Origin: Neelides folsomi
Taxonomy: Eukaryota; Arthropoda; Collembola; Neelipleona; Neelidae
Direction of reading: 5' to 3'
Assembly (NCBI GenBank): GCA_034687125.1
Contig: JAQGBZ010000145.1
Coordinates: 62,001-126,000, forward strand
Length of the DNA: 64,000 nt
How positions within the stretch are numbered: the first letter of the stretch is position 1; each line of letters opens with the position of its first letter. The notes below the pieces were generated by a model. The model did not search any database. It saw nothing but the letters and a program-made list of their open reading frames with translations, and had not been told where the DNA came from. The translations under genes were made by a program, and so were the position numbers. This document shows positions 37,401 to 49,200 of the stretch, piece after piece.

Positions 37401-37551
37401 AACTGTTGAGACTCCGGATGAAGCAACGATGATTCTAAGTGTCGATGAAAAGGAAGGATCTAAATTATTCAAAAAGCTCAACGTGCCTTACTTCCCAGTA
37501 AATTATCTCAATGAAATCATCACAGACTTTCAGGATGATGATGCCAATTGA
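31470..37551 (+). CDS. TOPBP1: TOPBP1, BRCT-repeat DNA replication checkpoint scaffold
   Basis: About 14 exons encode roughly 1,400 residues (human TOPBP1: 1,522). BRCT repeats seen in order: an N-terminal unit (KIIFIVPKDKTLRDLSEPMS with GPQCLCYVMQRAELNCNI); a pair at about 32.0-32.7 kb (NAVITLTGFDKEERPRLHHL, THLVANNIYTAKVLAAFQAD, WVLDVYEKSQ; then CSFQLKRGEAQILIVPKPEG, PDWIEKCVDA); a further unit at 33.2-33.5 kb (SHIVVTTETISPLEIP, VRFEWVLASAKNG); a unit at 34.1-34.6 kb (VTVEWALACYNEKS); and C-terminal units at 35.8-37.5 kb (FCPPQWVWDCGDKNE; KSLGGFVHESQQFDYRVDGL). The protein binds phosphorylated partners at chromatin to start replication and activate ATR. Ser/Thr-rich linkers between repeats fit the family. 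The last intron but one carries a MITE. Confidence 0.88.
36808..37115. mobile_element. 308-bp MITE with TA duplication in a TOPBP1 intron
   Basis: The ends are ~35-nt near-perfect inverted repeats starting TGGGAGTTTAAATCC, flanked on each side by TA (36,806-36,807 and 37,116-37,117). The interior is AT-rich and noncoding, with a second internal inverted pair (TTTTGCTATA / TAGCAAAAT at about 36,968-37,010). This fits a Tc1/mariner-class MITE. The host exons on either side are unaffected. Confidence 0.8.
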
Positions 37552-38546
37552 TAATAATACAATCAACTTGGTATATTATATGTGTATATTTTGACATATA
37601 GTAGCCTTTATAGGAAATTTTAAACTTTCAACCATATTTTATATTAATTTTAAACTTAAACTAATGTGCAAAAATTTTTGTTTTAAAATCTTATACTTTT
37701 AATCCATTCGTCTTATTTGAAATTTATTTTCTATTATAATTTCTTATACGTACCTAATTTCAAAATAGTATCTTTTTTGATAATTTATAATATAGTTATT
37801 ATTTAAATAATAAATGCTTGACTTTTTATATTAACCATATAAATCATATATCGTACTGTATAAACACTCATTAATTTGCAAAAATACTTGCGTAATAAAC
37901 TAAGATACATACTCTTGGTTCCAAATAGTTTTGCTGATTTTTATGAGTCATCACTGTTTCTCATGGGTGGCCTAATAACATATCCATTATACTTGATAAA
38001 TGTGGTCTAATTTGAAAAAGTATAATCGCGTAAGGGAAGACTGAAACAGGGGGAGGAGCTATGGCTCATCAAATCGGCAAAACTATTTGAAAAAGGGAGT
38101 ATTTATGTAATATTTATTTCTTGATCGATTTACCAAAATTTCATAAAGAAAAATACATATTTAAATAATGTTTCATAACTCATACTCATAAAATAACAAA
38201 ACTAGACAAAATTGTTAACAGGATAGTTAAAAATCAATAATCAATTTATTAAAAATATCAATTGACAGAAGCAATAGTTACATTGTCTCAAAATACAGGG
38301 ACCATTGAGGCTAGATAAAGCTATAGGTAATTTCATACGTATTTTGTGGGATTTTACCTTTAAAGCCAGCATAGGGCATAGAAGAGCGCAAAGCAGAGCA
38401 GAGAGTCAGAGAAGAGACAGAGTCAAAGACTAACTTTTGTAAATTGTAATGAAATCTAAATCTAATTATACGTTATAGAGTATAAATATAACATAGTCCA
38501 AGGTTCTTAATCCATAATTAATACCGTTATTGATAAGAGTTTAGGT
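37552..38546. other. Intergenic, TOPBP1 to CARNMT1
   Basis: AT-rich spacer holding the TOPBP1 3' region and, near 38,370-38,430, a purine-rich run of AGAG/CAGAG units just upstream of CARNMT1 that may be 5' untranslated or promoter sequence. No RNA gene or transposon was recognised. Confidence 0.5.
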
Positions 38547-40292
38547 ATGATGAGTGAAGAGAGCACGAATGATGAGAAAGAGATTGAGATCCAATATCAG
38601 TTAGAAGATCAACAAATCGAGCCCAAAAGACAGAAATTTGAAGTTGACAACAATCCAAAAATGTCAGAACCAGATTCAACGGATAAGAAAAATCAAGAAT
38701 GGGACGATGAAAGAACTCATTTTCAAAAAATTGTCACGACTTTCAACACTTACAAGTAAGAATGATTTATGAAGTTTTGTGAACGAAACAAAAATTCATA
38801 AATCGCTAGATGTAATCGTAATTTACGAATTACTCGACTAAACATCGAAATATAACTTATTGTTAATATAAATCCTCGATAAATTAATATATTTTTCTAG
38901 GAAATTTTCCAAGTTCAAAATAAAGAAATCTTTAGATTATCTACTAACTCTTCCAGAGAGACATCAAGTCCTACTCGACGATTACAAATCACACTTACTT
39001 AATATTGAATCCCGAATTGAGTTCAACCAGAATTTGTTCTCCCTTTTTGTTTATGACGAGTCGCACTTATTTGAGAACCACGATGAAGTTTTTCCAATGG
39101 TTTGTTTAAATAACTAAAAACATTTCATGCGAATTAATTAATATTAAACATCAAGCTTGGATTTTTTAATTGAATGGCAATTATTTTTATTTTTTAGAAT
39201 GGGGAAAATTTTCATGTTCTTCCGAAGCCCAGCGATTATGATAAACTTAGTGCTGTTCTTAAACAAATTGTCAGAGATTGGTCAGTTGAAGGTAAAAATG
39301 AACGAGACTCGTGTTATGTACCAATTCTCAATGAGTTAGAGAGTCAATTTCCTCCAAGGTATGTTAGGTTTTATTTTTTCAATTTATATTTTGTAATAAT
39401 TACAGAATGAAAAATTATATTTAAAATTATAACAATAATGTAATATTTAGCAAGAGAAAAGATGCCAGAGTTTTGGTTCCTGGAGCTGGAATGGGACGCT
39501 TGACTCATGAAATTGTGAGAAGAGGATTTATCACAGAAGGAAATGAATTTTCACTTTTTATGCTTTTTGCGTCTAATTTTATCCTTAATAAGTGAGATCA
39601 ATTTCTTATTAATTCTTAATTAAACCAAAAACAAATAATACTTAAATATGAAATAAAATATAAAATTCTATTTTTGTGAATCGTTTCATAAAATATTCTA
39701 ACATTTAAAGGTGTTATGAAGTTGATAAGTATAAATGCTATCCCTGGATTCATCAAACATCGAATATTTTACGTTGTGCGGACCAAATTCGACCAGTCAC
39801 ATTCCCAGATATTGATCCTTCAGATCTTCCAGAAGAAAGAAAATTTTCAATGACGGCCGGAGATTTTTTGGAAGTTTACGGGACGAAAGGGAATCAAGGA
39901 GCTTGGGATTGCATTGTCACATGTTTCTTTATTGATTGTGCTAGCAACATTGTCGCGTTCCTTGAAAGAATTTACGACTGTTTGAAACCGAATGGTGTTT
40001 GGATCAATTTGGGACCTTTGCTCTATCACTACGCTGACATGCAGGATGAAAATTCCATTGAACCTTCATTCGACATTCTTTTGCCGATTATTGAAAAGAT
40101 TGGATTTATCATTGAGGTCATTTTTTATTAAATAAACTTTTCAAATGTTTTTAAACGATGGGAAATAAATCTAATTTTTTATTATAGAAACATAGGACTG
40201 ATATTTTGACACGGTATGCAGACAATCAAAAATCGATGCTTGACTATTCTTACAAGAGTATCATCTGGGTGGCCATAAAGCCTCCAAGCTAA
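38547..40292 (+). CDS. CARNMT1: Carnosine N-methyltransferase
   Basis: Six exons (38,547-38,755; 38,901-39,099; 39,198-39,358; 39,451-39,591; 39,711-40,116; 40,188-40,292) give 406 residues, matching the human protein (409). The enzyme methylates the imidazole of carnosine to anserine using S-adenosylmethionine. Visible landmarks are the SAM-binding motif [21 protein letters not shown], the following [28 protein letters not shown], then [20 protein letters not shown] and [15 protein letters not shown], all typical of the N2227/UPF0586 family. The N-terminal ~60 residues are acidic, probably disordered. Two ATGs stand in tandem at the start (38,547 and 38,550); either could be used. Confidence 0.92.
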
Positions 40293-41020
40293 ATACATAA
40301 ATATATTCAAATGAACCAATAATCGATATTATATTTATATACTTCCTTATATTAATTATTTCTTGTGCCTGATGAAATAAGTTCAAGGATTTTATTCAAA
40401 ACCTTTTAAATTGTTTAATCTCTAGTAAAGATGAAATAATATCTAAAAAAATACTTACTTTTGAGCAATAATACTATAATTATAAAGCCGGTAATAAATA
40501 AGATTTAATTTTTGTAGATCATATTTCTCTTCTTAATTCGATAATATTACAATATAAATTATAGTACCGTAATTACTGTACTTGTCTTATGTTTTACATT
40601 ACTAAATAATCCTAAACTTTGTGGATATTTCTGGTTCACTATGTTTGTACAAGTTCAATGTATTATTGATTGCGATTGCTTATATTTGCAAAGAGAACAG
40701 CATTGCATTCACAAGAAATCATTTATTAAAATGATTAAGAATTTGTGTAACTTTTGATATTGTTTTATTGATGAATAACTACAATGCCAAAACTTTTCAT
40801 CAACTTTCTTATTGTACGCTCAATTTAATAATTAATATTACTTATTTCGAACATTAGAATCTCGAGCCTTTCAGACTATTTACTATACTGTTAATATTTA
40901 TTCATGTATTTTAACAGATTCTAAAATGTTTATCAAATTAATTGTTTTATTACGTCTTAAAAAGCATAATAAAGTTTCAAAACAAAAAGTGATTCAAATC
41001 TCTAATTTTTTTTAAATAAT

Positions 41021-41260
41021 ATAATGTTTTGTGGTCTAAAAAAAGTTCATGCACATTTTCATTAATCATAAACATCATTTAAGTCACGAAAGGTCCTTCA
41101 GGATATGAGAACAAACTAAAAATTTTGATATTCAAATTTCAAAATTTTTAGTTTTTCAAAATATAATGTTTTGTGGTTTTTTTAGAAAGTTCATTCACAT
41201 TTTTATTAATCATAAACATCATTTAAGTCACGAAAGGTTCTTCAGGATATGAGAACAAAC
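41021..41260. repeat. Tandem duplication, two ~97-bp copies
   Basis: Copy 1 (41,021-41,116) and copy 2 (41,163-41,260) both begin ATAATGTTTTGTGGT and end GGATATGAGAACAAAC, with few differences, separated by 46 nt of AT-rich DNA. No coding content. It looks like a local duplication, not a dispersed element. Confidence 0.75.
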
Positions 41261-42682
41261 ACCCTCATCATCGCTTTATTAAGAATATAAATTATCTCGA
41301 AAGATTTTATCCTTGGGAGAAATAAATATGAAAGAAAGTTCATTTGCGGCTTTTCTCATATCTCCTCATTCTGTGATAAAAGGCGAAGTTTTGAAGGAAT
41401 TTTGTTGAATTGGGTTGAGAATTCTTTAATGATATAAAAGGAAGAGTCGGAGGGTTTTGCAATTATCATATAGACTTTTCACTCTCCTCCTGATCTACGA
41501 TTCATTCAGAGGGCACTTAGGAGGCGTAAGCTGCAATTATTCTGAATGAAATAGCAAAACTTTTCTCATAGATGAACATTAGTTATGAGCCCCAAGAAAA
41601 GTTATGAGTTGAGAATTCCTTGGAATTTGACCCTCTTTGAACTCCCCAACGGTAAGTAATAATGTGTGATATAGAGTAAAATGAACCTACCTAAGTACTT
41701 TATAGAATTTTTTCATTAATAAAAAGGCTGCATTAATTATTGAGCGGCTATTTATGATATGAGATTTAGAAGGAAATCATGGTCTTTAACCCTTTAAGAC
41801 GAATAAGCACCTTGAGACTCTCCTGACCTTCCATTATGTGAAATATGAAAGAGTCTTTAATAACTAACGCTAGGAGCAATAATTTATGTGGGACGGGGAA
41901 ATGAGTAAATGCATGGAGATAAATGAGACCCGCTGCGGTTCTCCGTGTATTTCCTCCTCGTTTTGTATAAAGAGACAAATTTGTGGAGTTGGGGAATTCT
42001 CCGTCGGCATCGGTGTTCGTATATAAACTAATAGGAGAAACTGGGAGAAAGTTTCGTTTCTAATAAATCAGAAATCCAAGAGGAAACCTGCTGGTGCGGC
42101 ACGTTTTGCCCTTCTATCGCCTTTTCGGCTCTCAAATGTTCAGAGCAAACTTCCACCAGCTACATTTTCCACACAACCTTATTGAGAACATATCTTTCTC
42201 GCAAAATCCAAAATCTATAGACCTGATAGGATCTTTGATCTATTAAATAGAAGTGAAAGATGTTTGGGACTCAAGCATTCAATGAATCCACTTCAATGTA
42301 CAGGACATGAATAAGAATATAATAAGTATATCGAGAATTGTTAATTACAGATACTTAAACTTGCATATGTTCATGTATTAATAAATACTAACTATATATA
42401 GTAATATATGTATAATAGTACTATACTTTATGTCTCCTGATTCAGATCGAACATGAATGAGTGGATAGGAACAAGTAGGAAGTCATACATACATAAATTA
42501 TCAAAGTTTATTTGTCCTTGCAAAGTGGTTAGTGCAATTTTGGCCGCAAGTCAAAACCTCATCATCAATTTCACCAACAACCCTTCTCGCAGTATAATTT
42601 GAATATCTAATGAAAGCATTCATCGACTCAATGGGGAGGTGGCTAAATTGGAACCGACGTTCAATTTTTGCACCACTCGAGC

Positions 42683-42708
42683 GGGAGGTGAAGGGAGGGG
42701 AGGGAGGG
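42683..42708 (+). promoter_or_regulatory. Guanine-run motif, possible G-quadruplex
   Basis: Five runs of at least three G (GGG-AGGTGAA-GGG-A-GGGG-A-GGG-A-GGG) lie within 26 nt on the plus strand, in otherwise AT-rich DNA ~0.8 kb before the inferred first exon of the follistatin-like gene. The pattern meets the usual G4 rule; function is unknown. Confidence 0.4.
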
Positions 42709-43379
42709 TGAGTTGAATTAACTTTCCAAAATAATTCCATCATAAAGTTTGAATTGAAGTTATGGGTCTCCGTCCTCCCGTTCGGATTGATGAGAATCAA
42801 ATCCTTTTCTCACAACCAACCTCACGAACCTTTCCCAAATTTCCAAACTTATAGATCCCAGTAATGCATACGTAAATGATATGTGTGAGGGTTGGGCTAT
42901 GGGTGTGAAAGGCATAGACTTTATGTCCTTAATACTGCCAAATGGTTTGTAGACATATCGGGTTTCCCGGTTTCCCCTACAGCCCTGTAGTGAGTATAAT
43001 AAGAGTAAGTAGAATCGAAAGCGGAGCTGTATGTACGTACATAGGTATTCTATTCTTTCTCGGGGATTTCCAGAGACTCCCGGCAAAAGACCTTTGAGTT
43101 GGGTGTCGGACTATAAGGGAGAGATAGACGGAGAGATAGGGAAAGGAGGAGGAGCATGCGTTAACTTTCTCTCCGAATATTCCCCGATCCCTTTTCCTCA
43201 CACAAAACATTCGAGCCCGATTTTCCCTCTCTGAGCTCACCAGTCCTCCCGCTTTCTCTCATCTGCTCCCATCTCGCAATTTCTTCCTCGTTATTTCAAA
43301 CTTCCTCGTCAACCTCCTCACGGCCACGTTGACTTATTTCAAATTTACAGAGCCGGAAATCGAATCCTCCTCGTTTTCA

Positions 43380-43545
43380 TTCATTATAGAACTCGAGTTA
43401 AATCCCGGGCCAGGATAATTTAAGTTTGTCAATTGAAAAACTCTCCGGATCGCGACGTGAACACGAAAGCTGTACGTGATTTGCAGGGTCGGTAAAAGAC
43501 CACTGAAAGCTTGAACACTAAATCACCACGTGAAGGAAGTTGTTG
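43380..43545 (+). other. Inferred 5' untranslated exon of the follistatin-like gene
   Basis: A less AT-rich stretch without an ATG-initiated frame ends at ...AAGTTGTTG followed by GTAAGTGAGG, a very strong splice donor. The next strong plus-strand acceptor linked to a coding start is TTTTTACAG at 46,239, just before the signal-peptide exon. The upstream border is a guess. Confidence 0.35.
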
Positions 43546-46239
43546 GTAAGTGAGGATTTATAAATGATATTTTCTTTTCCCTTGTTTTGCACTGGAGTGA
43601 GTGGAGAAGCTTGGTGTAGTAATTACTTCAGCAAAGGCGGAGCAATTAGAAGGATTTATCTTATTTACGAGTCTAGTTGAAAGTTTTTCTTTCTTACACG
43701 AACTTCCAATTGGCCGTTGGAGAGTTTGGGCATCTCTTTGTTTTCTACTTCTTAATACAAGACCAGAACGATAGAGTTATAATGCATTTGTAGTTAACTC
43801 GGCGTAGGAAATTTCAACTCTTCTGTCTCCCCTCACTCATATGTCAATTTATCGATTTCTGTGAAAGAGAGGTTCCTCTACCTCCGGTTTCCTATCTCAA
43901 CTAATACAATTGAGATCATGAGAATAAAAGAACAATTGGTCTCAAAATACACAGAGCTTATACGGGAACACGATCATTCGTTCAGGATGAACAAGAATGG
44001 AAAATGTATTGTTGACCAGCTTGGCCCAAGGGCTTAAATTAATGCAACCTTTGCCTTCATTTTTATTCTCATGATCTCAATTCCAAGGTATAGAGAAAAC
44101 AAAGGAGAATTTTGGAGAAAACAATGGAGAGAAGGAGTTAAATTAGTTTAACAACTTCGCTGCGTAATAAAATAATGAAGACTTTGGAATATTGAGACGT
44201 TAAATTCTCAAAGTGGAACTTTGGGTGAAAATACGTTGAAGGTCTTAAAATGGAACGAATATTAGAATGAACAGATGAATAGTCGAAAGAGTTTACAGCA
44301 CGTGGGAATGATTAAAGAATCTTTCTAATATAAATCCAATTAGGCTCTCATGACGGGAGATTGAATCTATTTGAATATCTTCATTCAGCCGTTTTTAAGC
44401 CTTCATTCAATTAACCATGTTTCGTATGCGAAGACTCCGCTAATTTTTCATCCGAGGGGAATTAAATGAGGCAAAATGAATTTTATTTTCCCCTTCTCGT
44501 TCCTTCCTAAGGGTTGTTGAGGGAGGATTAAGTGGAAATGAGCAGGAGATTTGAAATTTTATTCCGTTTCTGCTTCCACGATTCCTCCATTTATTCCTGT
44601 ACAAACTAAGTATTTAGCTATTATATGATGCAGATTGCTGTTTTATACTTTTATCAAAAGAGGTTTAGAGACGTCTCGGGAGAAATCGGATTTGCCTGGT
44701 AAAGTCCTTCTGGCTGATTTGCACCGCTAAGCCACTTCACTTCCGAGTGTATAAGAGGAAATGCGGTGGATTAGCGGCTGCACAACATGGGGCCTTAGAG
44801 AATAATTGAAAGGAAAATGCGAATTCAAATTCCTGAAGTTAAGGTGGCGGAATTGAAGGGCAATTTTGGGAAATTTATTATTTCGATCCAGAAGTTCATT
44901 TTCTTTTTCTTAGTATCACTCTCCTGGAGGAGGAGAGGAGCTTGGTAGAGTGATTCGATGCAAACCACGTCTTAGGAACTAAATTACAGTCATGAATAAA
45001 AGGGGGACGTCACTTCCCACTACTCCTTTTATCCTTCAGATCCAAGTGATGGTGATGCAACGTGAAGAACCGAGAGGGGAGAAACCTCACACCCTCAGCA
45101 TGATTTCATATTTTGTTAGCGAATGACTCTTCCGATCTTTCACCTTCTTTCCATCATCGTCACTTTCATCAGCTTTTAATATCTTTCAGCCAATAAATTT
45201 CCTCCTGATATAATTCACCATACACCCGAAACCAAATTTTAAAATGAGATTTTGAACCATAAAATACCCGGTTTGCCTCGGGAAGGTTTGACTATTTATG
45301 GCTTTATTTATGTAACTTATGCATTTGGGGGCATATCTAATCTACTTGTAATGATTTTGGAATTACCAGATAGTTCGCTTCTGGAAATTTTGGGAAATAT
45401 TTTAATACCAAAGTGCTATTAAGACTGTTCTTCTATAGTTGATGCCAACTGTGGGAGATATGTTATTTTGAATAGGACACTTTGGGTTAATATTGTACAT
45501 AATATATAGAACATTTGAGCAAAGTTTCTCACTCAGGTTTTCATAGTTAAAAGGAGAAAAGTCGTTAATAGATTAGGAATGAGGTCATTAAATTTCCTAA
45601 CTAAAGGACTGGACCTATAAATGCATAATGCTTATGAAGGGGATGTTGAAGTTGGGAGAGCGCAATGTAAATAAGTATTTATCTCACTCCCAGCTTCAAG
45701 CCTTTTGAGATGAAAGGGGAGACAAACAAGAATAAATTTGTCATTAGGCATCAATTCGATGGCGACGGTTTTAATCTCTATGCTTAATAATGTAGGTACT
45801 CCCATTTTGAGCCAAATTTCCTTTGTGAATGATTAAAGACAGTGAATTGGAAAATGCAGGGAGTCTTCAATAAACTATAATTTGCAAAGCCTTCAATATG
45901 CATATTTTGCAAAGATGACTTTTGGGCCAGTGAATTATCCATGGGATGTTTATGACAGCTTTTGCTAATAAATTAGCTCATTGAGTGGAGAAAGTTTTGG
46001 AGAATTTTGAAATGAGGTTCATTTCCATGAACCATTTTGGACTTTGCTTTTATCTCTAATTCCCATCCCTTTTTGTTTTCTTCTCCAAATTCCATTTTAA
46101 AATCTTTTTAACTCTCCCTGGAGTGCTAAGAGTTGAGATCGGTTTGGGGAAGTCTTTTTCTCACTTTCTGTTAAGGGAAGACAGGAGCAGGCTTCTGCAC
46201 TCGACCCGCATTTTTAATATTTCCATTAACTTTTTACAG
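43546..46239. other. Probable first intron of the follistatin-like gene
   Basis: No gene recognised. Composition is moderately GC, purine-rich in many patches (44.5-45.1 kb), without transposon structure. It may carry regulatory sequence. Confidence 0.4.
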
Positions 46240-46254
46240 GGAACAGAACCAGAA

Positions 46255-49200
46255 ATGTCGAGGGGAGTTCGGAGCTGGAGCGGAGTTCTTTTAAGGACTT
46301 TCCTTCTCCTTTCACTCATCTCGCTCCTCGATGCAAAGGTAAACATTTTTAATTTTTAATCATATAAACATTATTCCTGCTAAATACCCAAATAAAAATT
46401 AAAATATATTTAAACAAGGAAATTATTGTAAAGGTATAAATAGATTCGTTGCAACAGTTTAATATGATTTAAATGATATCTTACAATATTTAGTGTTTAG
46501 TGATCATCCCAAAACAAAAACACATTATATTCATTATTATTACATACTGATTGTCAGCATATTTTACTTTATACATACTAAACAATATCATAATACCATA
46601 CATGGTGTATCTACTCTATGTTGTATTGGCTATTTGTTCTGATTTGATTCCCCTAAATGTGTATTACTCAAAGACCCATAGCAGAGTAAAGGGAAGAAAG
46701 GAAATGTTGATTGAATGAAGTTAAGAGGAATGATGAGAGAAAGAGGAAGTCGAGGGAGTGATGAAGGGCTTTGTGTCAGAACACTGAAATGACCCATTAT
46801 TTCCTTATCCCCTTTCTCACAATCTTTCTCTCTCTCAATGGTCCTGAGTGAAGAGATGAATTACAAGAAATGGTCTATCTAATAATCCTCGCAAACATTA
46901 TCCCCATTCATTTCTTGATTAATGTGAGGATATAACCACTATAATCACCATTTCTCATATAAAATAAGTATATCAATAAAAAATCTTATCATGCCTATCA
47001 TTTATTACTTACAATATTTTTTGAACTCTAATTTATTGACAAAACCATTCATTCAAAAACTTCATTCTAAAAATATTGCCCATCTTAGGAAATTTTAGAG
47101 TGTTTCAAAATCGCAACTTTTGCTTTAAATCTGACAATTCTGACAAATCGGAAGATTCTCTAAAAAATCCAAATTGATTTTTCATCTGAGATGTTCAAGC
47201 CGTTTATTTGAAACCATCCAAACGGGGATGTATTTTCATTTTTTCATTTAGATTAAATTCTTAGAATATTCCTATTCTTATAGGCTCTGTAGTCTAAAAG
47301 AAATGAATTTGCGTAATGGTGTAGAGAAGACTTAGGGAATCATACTGTCATTCGAATAACGCGTTACTACGTGATGTGCGTGTGAAGATGATGCGAAAAG
47401 GAGAATGATTTTCTTATGAATCCAACCCCTCTCGTTTCGAGGCTTTTTCTCTCCATGAGGATTTTCACTCGTGTTTTTTCTCGGTTTCTTCTCCCCCATT
47501 TGAAAAGACTGAGTTTTATATTGCATTAATTCCCCAGACGGCCAAATTTCCTTGGCCCTCTCAACGAGAACGCAAGAGGGTCGATGCAGGGGATGTGTCT
47601 GATGGGGAATAATTGAACGTTGTCTTGTGCGAAGGGATGATCTTTCCCTTTCCTATCGTGATCATGAGCCTCAATTTAATATACGAGATATCCGGTTTTT
47701 GGTATAAGCCCGGTTGTGGAGAAATATAAGTGGAGATAGAACCATTGTTAAAGATATTGGGTGGAAGTAGTGGAATTTCTAAATTCTCCCCTTCTTTTCT
47801 TGATTCTCTTGATTATCGATTCTTCTCCTTTCACAATCCACCTTCAATCTTCTTCATCTCATCACTTCATTACTATACGGGATCAAACGAATTTGTAATT
47901 TCCTTTCTATGATAATCAATTTCAAATTTTCCATCCTCACCACTTCTAAAAATTCATGACACTTTCACAGCCGCCTGTTTAAACATGTAAAGCAATTCGC
48001 CTTCGTTCATGTTTGCATTTCAATTTACCTTTTTTGAGAGACCTCGGCACACAATTTGAAAATTCGAAAATTAAATATTGAGATCCGAGCCATTATTCTT
48101 TTAAATGTCTATAACCTTTCAATTTTTACGCCTATAAAGTATTGTGTTATATTTTGTATGCTCAAGAATTTGGAAGTTGGGATGAATTTTACTTAGGAAA
48201 TTTTTCATACCATTTTTACGAGGGAGTTAAAGTAGGAAAAGGCCGTTTTTTACGAGGAATTTGAGTAGTTGTGCCATAGAGGGGAATTGAAGCCTTCGTA
48301 GATTTTATATTATGCACACACTTTTAAAGGAAGTAGAGACGTTGAGTATATTCAAATTTATTATTGTGGATTTCCCTCCGAGGACGCTGAGGGTAAATGT
48401 ATTTTGTTAAAGGATCGCATTGAGACTGTTGACTCACTGTAAGAGCTCTAACATTTAATACTTTGGTGGAAGAAGTGAAGTAGGCAATGAAGATGGAGGA
48501 CTTCACTTCAATGGTCCCAAAACTAACATTGGAGAAGTTGAAATAAAAGACAAGATGATGGTAGTTGCAGAAGATGTAAAGACCTAAAGTTCCATTGGGA
48601 AAACTCCTCCATGGAACTACTTACATACCTTTTCATACATAAGATGTATTTACAAAGACTCGTATTTTAAGAGTTTGCTATCATATAAGCAATAACAGAG
48701 AATCCTCCAATAGTTTTTTTGTATCTTGATCATCGTGTTTTTAAGAATGTTTTTTAAAGGAGAAAGAAAAAACTAATAGATTCCATAATGCATTCTTCAT
48801 ATGTATTCTAATAAGGTTCTTCCTTTTTTCCTCATCCTTCTTTTAAGCGTAAAATCAATCTTCCTTTCTCTCATCCTCTTTTTTCTTCTTCGCTGCTCGT
48901 CGTCTCAATTTTGTATTCCGAAGGAGGAGAATGTGGATGTTTAAAAGAAACCTTTTTGAGAAGAAAGGGAATCCCTTATAAAGAGATTTATTATTAAAAA
49001 ATATTGAGCATGAAGAATTGAGCGAGGAAGAAATTATGCAAGATTTTTTAGCCCATTTTAGCTCTTCCAAGTTTTCGCTTTCACCCTCGGGGAAGTTGTT
49101 CACAAATTCTCAACACATTCATATTATTTTATTACATTAAGGGCAGTCTAAGCTTCGGTTCAAAAAACACGAAGAATACTTTAATGCGAGGGCAAGTCAT

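Larger units (their letters stand above)
40293..43300. other. Intergenic, CARNMT1 to follistatin-like gene
   Basis: The first ~1 kb is strongly AT-rich. A 97-bp direct duplication sits at 41,021-41,260. From 41.3 kb the composition becomes less AT-rich and open frames appear by chance on both strands. A guanine-run motif is at 42,683-42,708. No RNA gene was seen. Confidence 0.5.
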
